54,665 bases of DNA from an uncultured bacterium. Its GTDB lineage: Bacteria; Actinomycetota; Coriobacteriia; Coriobacteriales; Coriobacteriaceae. Below the pieces are notes generated by a model. That model was not told the origin of the DNA. It was given only the letters and a program-made list of their open reading frames with translations, and did no database searches. The DNA is taken from positions 1 through 54,665 of the forward strand of contig CAJMOP010000002.1 in the NCBI GenBank assembly GCA_905215115.1, written 5' to 3'. Position numbers and translations under genes: made by a program. Shown here one piece after another: positions 34,697 to 43,800 of this stretch (the stretch's first letter is position 1; every line of letters begins with the position of its first letter).

Positions 34697-36340
34697 TTGG
34701 GGCTGTTCGGTTCACACGAGAAGCGCGACGCGGACCGAGCGCGTCGGCTGTTTGAAGAGGCGCTTGCGCAGCAAGGGCCCAACGTTGCGCTGGTTTTGCG
34801 TGCCAGCGACTGTCTTCCGCTCTATATCACCCCAAATTTCGAACGCGTATTTGGCGTATCGCCCGAGCGTATTGGTGACGACATCGAGACGCTATACCGC
34901 TTTATCCCCGATAGGGACCGCGTGCGCATGCAGCGACAGGTGAGGGACTGGGACCGTGCGACCCCGCTCAACCTTCTATGCTCCTATCATGCGCCCCATG
35001 GAGCAAAATCGCAGCTCAGCATGAGGTTTACGATTTCGCTCATCTCAGGCGGCACCCAGTACCTGGTTTCTGCAGTCGATGTAACGACCGAAAACGAGCG
35101 CATCGCCAAGGCGGAGTCCGAGCGCGATCGCGCCGTCGAGACCGCCAACGCGCGCACAGACTATATGAACCAGATGAGCCACGAGATCCGCACGCCGCTC
35201 AATGGCATCGAGGGCATGATTTCGCTGGCCCGCGAGCATCATGCGGATGAGTCTCGCCTGATGGATGACTTGTCTCGTGCCTCGCAGCTTTCGGCCTACC
35301 TGCTTTCGCTTATCAACGACATGCTCGACATGAGCCGCCTTAACAGCGGGCGCGTGCGTATTGACGATGCGCCGTTTGACATGCGCCTGTTTGCCGATGA
35401 GATTGAGCGCATGTTTAGCTCGCAGGCAGCCGACAAAGGGCTTACGTACTCGGTCAATCTCGAGGACTGCGAAAACGTATTTGTCGTGGGCGACCGCATG
35501 CGCCTGTCGCAGATCGTTATCAACTTTATCTCCAATGCGGTCAAGTTTACCGAGCGGGGCGGCAGCGTTACCGTAACCTTGCGCGAGATGTACCGGACAG
35601 ACGACGGCGTGAGTTATATGCTGCGCGTGCGCGACACGGGCAAGGGCATGGATCCGCGCTACGTCAGCAAGATCTTTAAGCCGTTTGAGCAGGAGGACCG
35701 CACCATTGCGCGCCGTTACGGCGGAACGGGCCTGGGTATGGCCATTGCGAGCGCGCTTGTCGAGCTGATGGACGGCGAGATCGTCGTCGATACCGAGCCC
35801 GGCCGCGGCTCGACGTTTTCGGCCTACATTCCATTGCGACTGGCCACTCCGGAGCAGATCGAGGGCCTTAAGCTCAAGGAGCAGACGCTCGAGACGGCGT
35901 GCGATTCCATTGGCTCGTCGTTTACCTATCAGTTTGAGGACAAGCGATTCCTGTTGGCCGAGGATAACGAAATCAACGCCATGATCGTGATTGAGCTGCT
36001 GGCAAGACGAGGCACGGCAGTCGATCGTGCCGAGAACGGACAAGCGGTCGTTGAGCGATTTCGGAGTATGCCCGCGGGCACGTACGATGCGATCCTCATG
36101 GATATTCAGATGCCCGTGCTTAACGGCTGGGAAGCGGCGGAGCGGATTCGAGGGCTTAATCATGAGGACGCCGGCGTCATTCCCATCATTGCGCTTTCTG
36201 CCAATGACTACACCGAGGACGTTGAACGCTCGCGCGCCGCGGGCATGAACGGACATGTGGGCAAGCCCATCGACCTAAACGTTTTGAAAGCACAGCTGGC
36301 GGCCGCGACGGCAGAGGCAGCTTACCGAGGAAATGAGTAA
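34697..36340 (+). CDS. Cytoplasmic PAS-hybrid histidine kinase with receiver
   Basis: 547 residues without membrane segments. Residues about 25-135 look like a PAS domain (LPLYITPNFERVFGVSPERI, YLVSAVDVT), then a short coiled coil, HisKA with H162 in NQMSHEIRTPLNG, HATPase_c (NFISNAVKFT, VRDTGKGMD, GTGLGMAIA) and a receiver with D469 in ILMDIQMPV and GKPIDL. No HPt or DNA-binding output. TTG start with AAAGGGGG just upstream. Its stop is 2 nt from the MoxR start, so it leads the operon with MoxR, DUF58, transglutaminase-like and LRR genes and may regulate it or the surface structure (inference). Confidence 0.92.
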   Translation: MGLFGSHEKRDADRARRLFEEALAQQGPNVALVLRASDCLPLYITPNFERVFGVSPERIGDDIETLYRFIPDRDRVRMQRQVRDWDRATPLNLLCSYHAPHGAKSQLSMRFTISLISGGTQYLVSAVDVTTENERIAKAESERDRAVETANARTDYMNQMSHEIRTPLNGIEGMISLAREHHADESRLMDDLSRASQLSAYLLSLINDMLDMSRLNSGRVRIDDAPFDMRLFADEIERMFSSQAADKGLTYSVNLEDCENVFVVGDRMRLSQIVINFISNAVKFTERGGSVTVTLREMYRTDDGVSYMLRVRDTGKGMDPRYVSKIFKPFEQEDRTIARRYGGTGLGMAIASALVELMDGEIVVDTEPGRGSTFSAYIPLRLATPEQIEGLKLKEQTLETACDSIGSSFTYQFEDKRFLLAEDNEINAMIVIELLARRGTAVDRAENGQAVVERFRSMPAGTYDAILMDIQMPVLNGWEAAERIRGLNHEDAGVIPIIALSANDYTEDVERSRAAGMNGHVGKPIDLNVLKAQLAAATAEAAYRGNE

Positions 36341-36342
36341 CC

Positions 36343-37296
36343 GTGATCGTCGAACAGTCGAACAGCATCATGAACGAAGTGAGCCGCGCCCTGCTGGGCA
36401 AGCGCGATGTGATTGAGAAGGCCCTCATGGCCATCTATGCCGGCGGCCATATTCTGTTGGAGGATGTGCCCGGCACCGGCAAGACAACGCTGGCCCTGGC
36501 GCTTTCGCGCGCGCTGGGCCTGGACTTTAAGCGCGTGCAGTTTACGCCCGATACACTGCCCTCGGACATTACGGGCTTTACGATGTTCGACCGCGACGCC
36601 GGCACGTTTCGCTTTGTGTGGGGCGCCGTCAACTGCAATATGCTGCTGGGCGACGAGATCAACCGCACCAGTGCAAAGACGCAGTCGGCCCTGCTCGAGG
36701 TTATGGAAGAGCGTGCGGTGACTATCGACGGGCAGACGCATCAGGTCCCGCGTCCCTTCGTGTGCATCGCAACCGAGAACCCGGTAGGCTCGGCGGGCAC
36801 GCAACCGCTGCCCGATAGCCAGCTCGACCGCTTTATGGTTCGCCTGTCTGTTGGCTATCCGTCGCGCCAGGACCAGATCGATATCCTCAAGGCCCGTCGC
36901 TACGCCAACCCGCTCGACGACATTAAGCCCATGGTTGCCCGCGATGACCTGCTCGATATTCAAAACTATCTGGGTAATGTGCAGGTAGCCGACACGGTGC
37001 TGGATTATATCGTCCGTCTGTGCGAGGAGACCCGTAATGACGGTCTTGTTGAGCTGGGTGTGAGCCCCCGCGGCATTATCGCGCTCACGCGTATGGCGCG
37101 CGCCTGCGCTTTGATTCGCGAGCGCGACTATGTGGTGCCCGAGGATGTGCGCGAGGTGTTTAAGGTCGTCTGCGCTCACCGTCTCGTTTTGCGCCCCCAG
37201 GCCCGCATCGAATCGATTACTGCCGAGGACATCCTCGACCGTATCCTCGCTGCCGTTCCCGCTCCGTCCATGGGTCAGGTTCGCGGCCGCTCGTAG
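36343..37296 (+). CDS. MoxR-family AAA+ ATPase
   Basis: 317 residues. Walker A EDVPGTGKTTLALAL, Walker B LLGDEINRTSAKTQSALLEV with MEERAVTIDG, sensor 1 ATENPVGSAGTQPLP, and the AAA lid with ELGVSPRGIIALTRMARA. MoxR ATPases act as chaperones for metal insertion or complex assembly and are usually encoded next to DUF58 and transglutaminase-like proteins, exactly as here. GTG start; the region upstream AGGAAATGAG is a modest ribosome site, and coupling to the preceding gene is likely. Confidence 0.93.
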   Translation: MIVEQSNSIMNEVSRALLGKRDVIEKALMAIYAGGHILLEDVPGTGKTTLALALSRALGLDFKRVQFTPDTLPSDITGFTMFDRDAGTFRFVWGAVNCNMLLGDEINRTSAKTQSALLEVMEERAVTIDGQTHQVPRPFVCIATENPVGSAGTQPLPDSQLDRFMVRLSVGYPSRQDQIDILKARRYANPLDDIKPMVARDDLLDIQNYLGNVQVADTVLDYIVRLCEETRNDGLVELGVSPRGIIALTRMARACALIRERDYVVPEDVREVFKVVCAHRLVLRPQARIESITAEDILDRILAAVPAPSMGQVRGRS

Positions 37297-37325
37297 CGGC
37301 TCGTTCGCCTTTTGCGCCCTACGTT

Positions 37326-38504
37326 ATGCTCATGATTGCCAACAAGATTACCTATATCGTGTCCGTCGCGCTCCTGCTCGTCACGTTCGTGTTTACCGCG
37401 AACGCGGCTGCCCTCGCTGCTGCCGCGGCGTTGATCGCCATGCCCATGATCACCGTGGCGGCGTGCCGCTCGAGCGTTGCCTTGCTCAAGCTCGGCTTTG
37501 ATCTTCCCGGGTCGTGCGTTGTAAATGCACCTCTCGTATTGCGCATCACACTGGATCGACCGCTTATGTTTCGCGGTCGCATGGAGCTGTCGTTTTCGGT
37601 TTACAACCAGCTAACGGGCACACGGGCGGTCTATCCCGTAAGCATTGCCCCCGCGATGGGTAGGCCCGCCTTGTTTGAGCTGGAGCTCGATTCGGCCGTC
37701 TGCGGTGCACACACGATTACCCTTGACACTGCGCGCCTGGTCGATGAGATGGGCTTTACGTCGCTCGCTCTCGAGGACGCCGACTTTCACGGAATGTTTA
37801 CGGTCTATCCCGAGATACTCGACATTCAGGTTGATCCTCACCAAAGTGCTTCTGCCAGTCTTGAGGGTACGAGCTACGATCCCCATCGAAGCGGCCAAGA
37901 CGCCTCCGAAGTCTTTGACGTGAGACCCTATCACGAGGGCGACGCCGTTAAGTCGATCCACTGGAAGCTGTCGACGCGCTTTGACGACGTGCTGGTGCGT
38001 GAGGCTTCGCGCCCCCAAGACCACGCTATTGGCATCTTGTTTGGTGCGTTTGCGTGCGATTTTGAGCGCTCAAGCCGCTCCGAGGTCCTTTCTGCGGTGC
38101 TGAGTTTTACCGCATCGGTATCGCTGGCGCTTGTGCGTCAGGGATACCGTCATGTGGTCGTGACTGCCCCCGAAGGGTCCCTGTCCGCCCATCCCGTCGA
38201 TGATCGACGTAGTTTTAATAAGATGCTTGATGCCTTGACGGCAACGCCGCTTGGCCCTGCCCATCCAACATCAAATGAGCAGTATGCCAGGCTTGTGGCG
38301 GCAAAGGGCATTAGCAAAACGGTGCTGGTGACGGCGGGCGTCGATGAACAGGTCTATATCGATTTGGGCCGTCTGGCCGATCTGTCGGTGCTCCATGTGT
38401 CGGATTCGGTCGAGTCGTATAGCATCGAGCGCGGCGCCAACTACATTATCACTCATTTCCCGGTATCGAGCGACTCGGCCCGTATTAAGAGTCTGGAGCT
38501 CTAA
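37326..38504 (+). CDS. DUF58-domain membrane protein
   Basis: 392 residues. Two adjacent N-terminal membrane segments (about 8-25 and 27-46), an exposed beta-rich region, and the DUF58 signature VRPYHEGDAVKSIHWKLSTR (about 199-218), followed by a vWA-like C-terminal half. DUF58 proteins are the usual partners of MoxR ATPases; their molecular function is not established. It starts 29 nt after MoxR and its stop is 1 nt from the ATG of the next gene, consistent with one operon. ATG 37326 is followed by another ATG at 37332; either could be used. Confidence 0.88.
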   Translation: MLMIANKITYIVSVALLLVTFVFTANAAALAAAAALIAMPMITVAACRSSVALLKLGFDLPGSCVVNAPLVLRITLDRPLMFRGRMELSFSVYNQLTGTRAVYPVSIAPAMGRPALFELELDSAVCGAHTITLDTARLVDEMGFTSLALEDADFHGMFTVYPEILDIQVDPHQSASASLEGTSYDPHRSGQDASEVFDVRPYHEGDAVKSIHWKLSTRFDDVLVREASRPQDHAIGILFGAFACDFERSSRSEVLSAVLSFTASVSLALVRQGYRHVVVTAPEGSLSAHPVDDRRSFNKMLDALTATPLGPAHPTSNEQYARLVAAKGISKTVLVTAGVDEQVYIDLGRLADLSVLHVSDSVESYSIERGANYIITHFPVSSDSARIKSLEL

Positions 38505-38505
38505 G

Positions 38506-40818
38506 ATGGACTTTGTGACTCTTTCCTCGACGGAGCGCGTCGCTTCGAACAACCGCGTTGTTGCCGTGTTCCTGTCGGTGGTTCCCGCGGTTTTACTGTC
38601 TGCGGGTTTCTCCTGCGCAATTGGTTGGTGCCTGAGTGCAACGTGCATGGAGATCATGCTTGCCGTTGCCGCTGGCGTGGCTGTTGTGCTGGGCGTTTTG
38701 GGCGTTTCGCTGGCTTCGAAAAAAGTCCCCTTCTGGATTGCCTTGGCTGCGGCGTTCGTGGCGCTTTTATGCGCGTTGTTGGTTCCTTCGGCGCGCTGGG
38801 GCTTCTATGCGTGCGCCAATGCCGTTATCGGTTGTGTCAACACAATCTTTGGGCTGTATATTCCCTTGGTGGCAAACGCCGGTCTGCTGTGCGAGGCTGT
38901 GCCGCTGGCAGTGCTTGCCGGTGTATTTGCGGGCTCATTTGCCTGGCTTTTCGCCAACTTGAGCGTTTCGTGGCCCACGCTCCTAATCGTCGCTATCTGC
39001 GGCGCAGGTTCCATAACGCTGCAGGTCGGCGATTCTGCGATGTCTATGGCGCTGGGCGTTACGGGCTGGCTTGTCCAGTGCCGTGCTCGCGAGTTGCGGG
39101 GCTCTACGGTGGGTTTATCCCAGATTCTCATTGGTCTTGGCGGCCTGTGCGCCGCATGCGGCGCTCTCTTTGCGCTGACGGCCTGCCTTGTGCAGCCTCT
39201 TCCCGAGTTGTCCGCCATGTCGGCATCTGCCGTTAAAGCAGCCCAAAGCGTTCGATTTGGGGACGACACACTGCCCGAGGGCGACCTTTTGCAGGCGGCG
39301 CACATGAACGAGGGCGAGTCCACGACGCTGTCGCTTACTGCCAGCAAGACGCTCGCTGACGATTTGCTTATGAAGGGTTTTGTGGGTACGACGTTTGATG
39401 GCGCGTCTTGGGGACGTGGCGACTGGATGTCCTACGAGGGCAAATGGTCCGGTATGCGTGAGTGGCTGCGCCAGAACGGTTTGACGGTAGCCGAGCAACG
39501 CGCCGCGTTTGATACCGAGGCCGAGCGTGAGGGTGGCGAGCCTGTCGAGGCGGTTGAGATTTCGGTCAATGCCTCGGGCGCCAACCGCAGATACGCCTAC
39601 GCTCCCTATACGCTGCGCTCGCTGGGTAGCACTGGTGCAATGCTGACGGGCTCGACGATTCTGAGCATGGATCTTTTGCCGCCTAAGGCATATAGCGTGA
39701 TCGTCGATAATGTGCCGATGGATGACGTCATTGCAGATTCGAGCTGGTTGGCGTCCTCCAAGAGCGACTATGCAAAAAGTGAGCGGGTGTACGCCGCCTT
39801 TGTTCGCGATACCTACTTGGACGTTCGCGAAGAGGAGCGGGATGCCGTCGATGCGTACCTGTTCTCGAGCGACAGCTGGGATGCCCAGGCGAATGTTTCG
39901 GACACGGCCGTGATCAGCCGTGTTCGCACAATGATGGCTTCGCTTGCGGGGCAGACGGATAACCCGCCCACCTATACCGGGGCGCCGTCGTTTGTCGCGT
40001 GGTTCTTGGGCTCGGTGCACGAGGGCAACTCTGCCTACTTTGCCACGGCGGCGACGCTCGCGTTTCGATCTCGGGGAATCCCCGCGCGCTATGTCGAGGG
40101 CTATCGGGCGGCAGATGACCAGCTAGCCGCTGCTGTTGGGGCGGGCGTGCCGCTCAACTTGACGGCTGCCGATGCACACGCGTGGACCGAGATCTACCTT
40201 GACGGGCAGGGATGGACGCCCGTGGAGGTCACCCCTGGGTACTATAGCCAGACGCTCGAGGCCGATAAAATTATCGACGTGGGCGAGGCGTGGAGCAACG
40301 GCGCCGACAATAAGACGCTCGATGTGGGCCCGGTCGCCGGTCGGACCGAGGATAAGCATCGCGAGGATGCGCCGGTATCGCGTGGCATCCCTGTTGTGGT
40401 CAAAGTTGGAGTCGGTCTGGCCGGCGCGGCGATTGCCGTCCTGCTCGCTCTTCTCGTCCGCAGGTTTGTCTTGCGCGCTCGGCGCGCGCGGGCTATCGAG
40501 AACGATGATCAGGATATATGCGTGCCGGCGCTCTACGGCTATCTTGCCCTTGTGATGAAACAAAGCGGTGTGGACGCCTTTGACGAGACCAAGCCGCTCG
40601 ATTGCCTGGATGCCTTTGCTGCGGTGTTCCCCGATATTGATCCGCGGGAATACCGCCGAACGATTCGGCTTCATCAAGCCTATGCGTTTGGCGGCCGCCA
40701 ACTGAAACCGAACGAGCTGCGCACGCTCCGTCGCTTTACCGAACGCCTGCATCGGAGCATGCCGACTTCGCAAAATGTCATTGAACGCTTCCATCGCTAC
40801 ATGCTGTACGCGTTGTAG
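38506..40818 (+). CDS. Transglutaminase-like membrane protein with Ser in place of catalytic Cys
   Basis: 770 residues, TgpA-like layout: six or seven membrane segments in the first ~230 residues, an exposed domain, a transglutaminase core at about 480-580, one more TM at about 630-652 and a cytoplasmic tail. The core reads HEGNSAYFATAATLAFRSRG then IPARYVEGYR, with H558 in ADAHAWTEIYLDG and GWTPVEVTPGY. Family members have Cys where S509 is (G-x-C-x-x-F-A); here the codon is TCT, one base from TGT. The third triad position is Glu. It may be inactive as a transglutaminase or use Ser. ATG 38506 has GGAG upstream. Confidence 0.85.
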   Translation: MDFVTLSSTERVASNNRVVAVFLSVVPAVLLSAGFSCAIGWCLSATCMEIMLAVAAGVAVVLGVLGVSLASKKVPFWIALAAAFVALLCALLVPSARWGFYACANAVIGCVNTIFGLYIPLVANAGLLCEAVPLAVLAGVFAGSFAWLFANLSVSWPTLLIVAICGAGSITLQVGDSAMSMALGVTGWLVQCRARELRGSTVGLSQILIGLGGLCAACGALFALTACLVQPLPELSAMSASAVKAAQSVRFGDDTLPEGDLLQAAHMNEGESTTLSLTASKTLADDLLMKGFVGTTFDGASWGRGDWMSYEGKWSGMREWLRQNGLTVAEQRAAFDTEAEREGGEPVEAVEISVNASGANRRYAYAPYTLRSLGSTGAMLTGSTILSMDLLPPKAYSVIVDNVPMDDVIADSSWLASSKSDYAKSERVYAAFVRDTYLDVREEERDAVDAYLFSSDSWDAQANVSDTAVISRVRTMMASLAGQTDNPPTYTGAPSFVAWFLGSVHEGNSAYFATAATLAFRSRGIPARYVEGYRAADDQLAAAVGAGVPLNLTAADAHAWTEIYLDGQGWTPVEVTPGYYSQTLEADKIIDVGEAWSNGADNKTLDVGPVAGRTEDKHREDAPVSRGIPVVVKVGVGLAGAAIAVLLALLVRRFVLRARRARAIENDDQDICVPALYGYLALVMKQSGVDAFDETKPLDCLDAFAAVFPDIDPREYRRTIRLHQAYAFGGRQLKPNELRTLRRFTERLHRSMPTSQNVIERFHRYMLYAL

Positions 40819-40833
40819 AGGGAGTAGGTCTAC

Positions 40834-43800
40834 GTGTTTTCTCAACAACCTCAACATATGGCTCAGCATAAGAACGCGGCATCGGCCAAATTAAAGGGTC
40901 CACGGAATGCGACCGAGCGTGTGCAGCATGCCGCTAAAAATATGTATCGTGCCAAGCCCTTGGCTGCAACGCGCGTTGTGGCGGTGGCGGCTTCGGTTGC
41001 TGCGGTCGGCGTATTTGGCACAGTCGCCTTTGAGTTGGCCCAGAGTAATTTGAGCTTCGACCCTTCGGGATATATCGCTGCATACAGTCACGGTGACACG
41101 GAGTCCGGCGAAGCATATCAGATCAGTCCGCTCTCGACGGATGCCGAGGCAAATCGTCACGACGAAAAAAGCGACAGCCGGGACACGAGCGCACGCGAGC
41201 AGCAGGCTCCGCTCGATAATGCGCAGGGACAGGCAAATCTGACGGGGCAAAGCGGCACGACTGCCTATAACGTTACCGGCAACGCCGACGGAACGGGCGT
41301 AGGGGTTGCGGGCGGCTCGAGCACCGGTGCGGGTGGCGCTGGTGGCTCGGGAGGCGGACAGAACGTCCCCGTCATTAATGGGGGTGGAGCGTCTGGCGGC
41401 AATGCCGGCGGCGGTGCAGGCGGAAACGGTTCGGGCGGTAGTGGCGGTCCTGGCGGCTCGGCCACCTCGACGGCCAATTCCTATAAGTATCTCCTTCAGG
41501 ACCCCACGCCTCAAAAGGGTGCCCCCATGGGAGATACAACGTTCTTTACGCAGTTTAACGGTACAAATGGATTGATCGATCCCCATGAGGTGCAGATTTC
41601 ACCCATGGAGGATGCGATCTACGACGGACAGGTTCTCGATGCTTGGACGCTATTCTGTGCTATGGATGTCCACTGGAGTGACGACAAGGGCCTCTACTAT
41701 CTTGCCTGCGCCAAGGATGAGTTCGCCACGTTTCCGTATTTCCGCATTAACTCGTGGACCGATGCCGCGGGCGAGCAGAATCCGGTGCTGTGCTCGAGCC
41801 AGCCGCTAACGGTAAACGTCTCGCTGCGCCTGTCGCAGGATGCGGCGTGGACGACGCGAACCGTTACCATCCAGCCGGCGCAGTCGTGCCTGTTTGTGGT
41901 CGGCCAGCCCGATTCTATGGGCCAGCGAAACGTGATTTGGAGCACACTGAGCTCCAAGGAGAACCTGCTGAACGTCAACACGCAAGAAGCCTTTATGAAG
42001 CAGGCGGGCCACGTCGCCTCGGACGGCTACCTCAATGCCTTGTTACTGGGGTGGCGCGAGAACGAGGCGGCCGTCCCATATTTCTACACGCTGACGCCCG
42101 GTCGCCATGTGGTGATCCCCGGCGATGTCGTGCCCATCGATCCTGCCTATAAGGTGCGCTTTCAGGGCTATGCTCTCGACGAGGACTACCGCTTTGACGA
42201 CGATCCGTTCAGTTCCAATAGCTCACGCCTGCAGACGCTCGTCGACGTGGACGAGTCGGTCGTGTCGGTCAATGACGGTGTCGAGACGCTGAGTGTTCCG
42301 CAGGGCGTGCAGGCGGTCGACACCTATACCGACAGTCGCCAGCGCGAGGGCTTTGCGTGGCAGATCGACAATCTAGAGCTGCCGTCCTCGGTGTACTACG
42401 TCAACGTCAATGCGGGCTTTCAGGTGCTCGATGCCTACCGCGTCGCGTCGGATAACCCCGTCTATGCCGCAACGGATGAGGGCATCTTAACTTCTCGCGA
42501 TGGCCGGGAGTATTTGGGCGTTCCCTACGATACGCGCGAGCTCGACGTTCCCACCGATATTACCCATGTTGTCATCCCCGATCGCAATAAGCTCGATCGA
42601 GTTGTTCTGCACGCGCCAAAAGAGAGTGAGTTGCCCCAGATTGACGCGAGCAATCTGCAAGACTGCACCCTTGTCGTTGACGATGCCGTGCTGCTCGATT
42701 TTATTACCGAGCATGCGGGCGAGCTGGATAATGCCTACGGCGTTTACGTATCGCCCGCGAGTGATACCAATGTCCAGCTCATGTACTCGCAGGGTCTGGT
42801 GTACAACATTAACTCGCGCTTCGAAGGCGATCTGTGCTATGTGCTCGACACGGGTTCCAATATTGCTTTGGTGCAGATATCCAACACCATCATGAAGGGT
42901 GCCTTTGCAGGCAACACTTCGGTGGACACGTTGGTGCTCATGCCGTGGTTTGACGATAAGGTGACGCTCGAGGACGGCAGCCTTGCGGGCGGTTCCGTAC
43001 GGACCATCGTGTGCGCAACAGACGAGCAGGTCGCCTATGTCGAGCAGCATAAGGCTGCCGCCGGTGTACCCGATGCGCGCGTAATTAAGATGAGCCTGTC
43101 TCGAGACGGATACTTGTATTATGCCAACGCCGGTAAGACGATTTTGCTGTCCGCTGCAGGCGATGGGGACGGCAACCTGCCCGCGACCTTTGACGGCACC
43201 TTGCTTACGGATGGCGGCAAGCAGCTCCAAGTAGATTCCATCGCACCGTATGCTTTCTCGGGCGATGCGGAGCTCAGGTTTGTCAATCTGGGCGAGAAGA
43301 CGAGTACCATCGGCCGTAACGCGTTTGAGAACTGCCAAAACCTTCAAGGTGTGTTTATCGGCACGCCTGATAGCATTGAGGTGGGGGCGGATGCCTTTAA
43401 GGGCTGCACGGGCCTGGGCTTTGTGGCGTCTCGTGCTAAAAAGGCCGTCTTTGCCACGGCTGAGAATCCCAATCCGGCCGGCTGCACCTGGTATGCGCCC
43501 GATGGCGAGCTGCAGGGCTACGACAGCCGCTTTGTCACTGTCGACGGCATTTACGATTTCGATTGCGATGCTCAGGGCGACGACACGGCTCTTCTCTACG
43601 GCTATTTCGATGGCGATGAGGAGGGCGAGCCAAGCATCCTGCTCGGTGCGCCTTCGGTGCTCAACGGTACGATCAACCTGTTACCGAGTACGATTGAGAT
43701 CTTTGGCGGCTATTCCTTATCCGGCACTAAGGACCTGCCTGGTGCCTTTGAGGGAACCGGAGGCGTGTGGGATATCAATTGGGCTTCGGCTCCCAATCTG

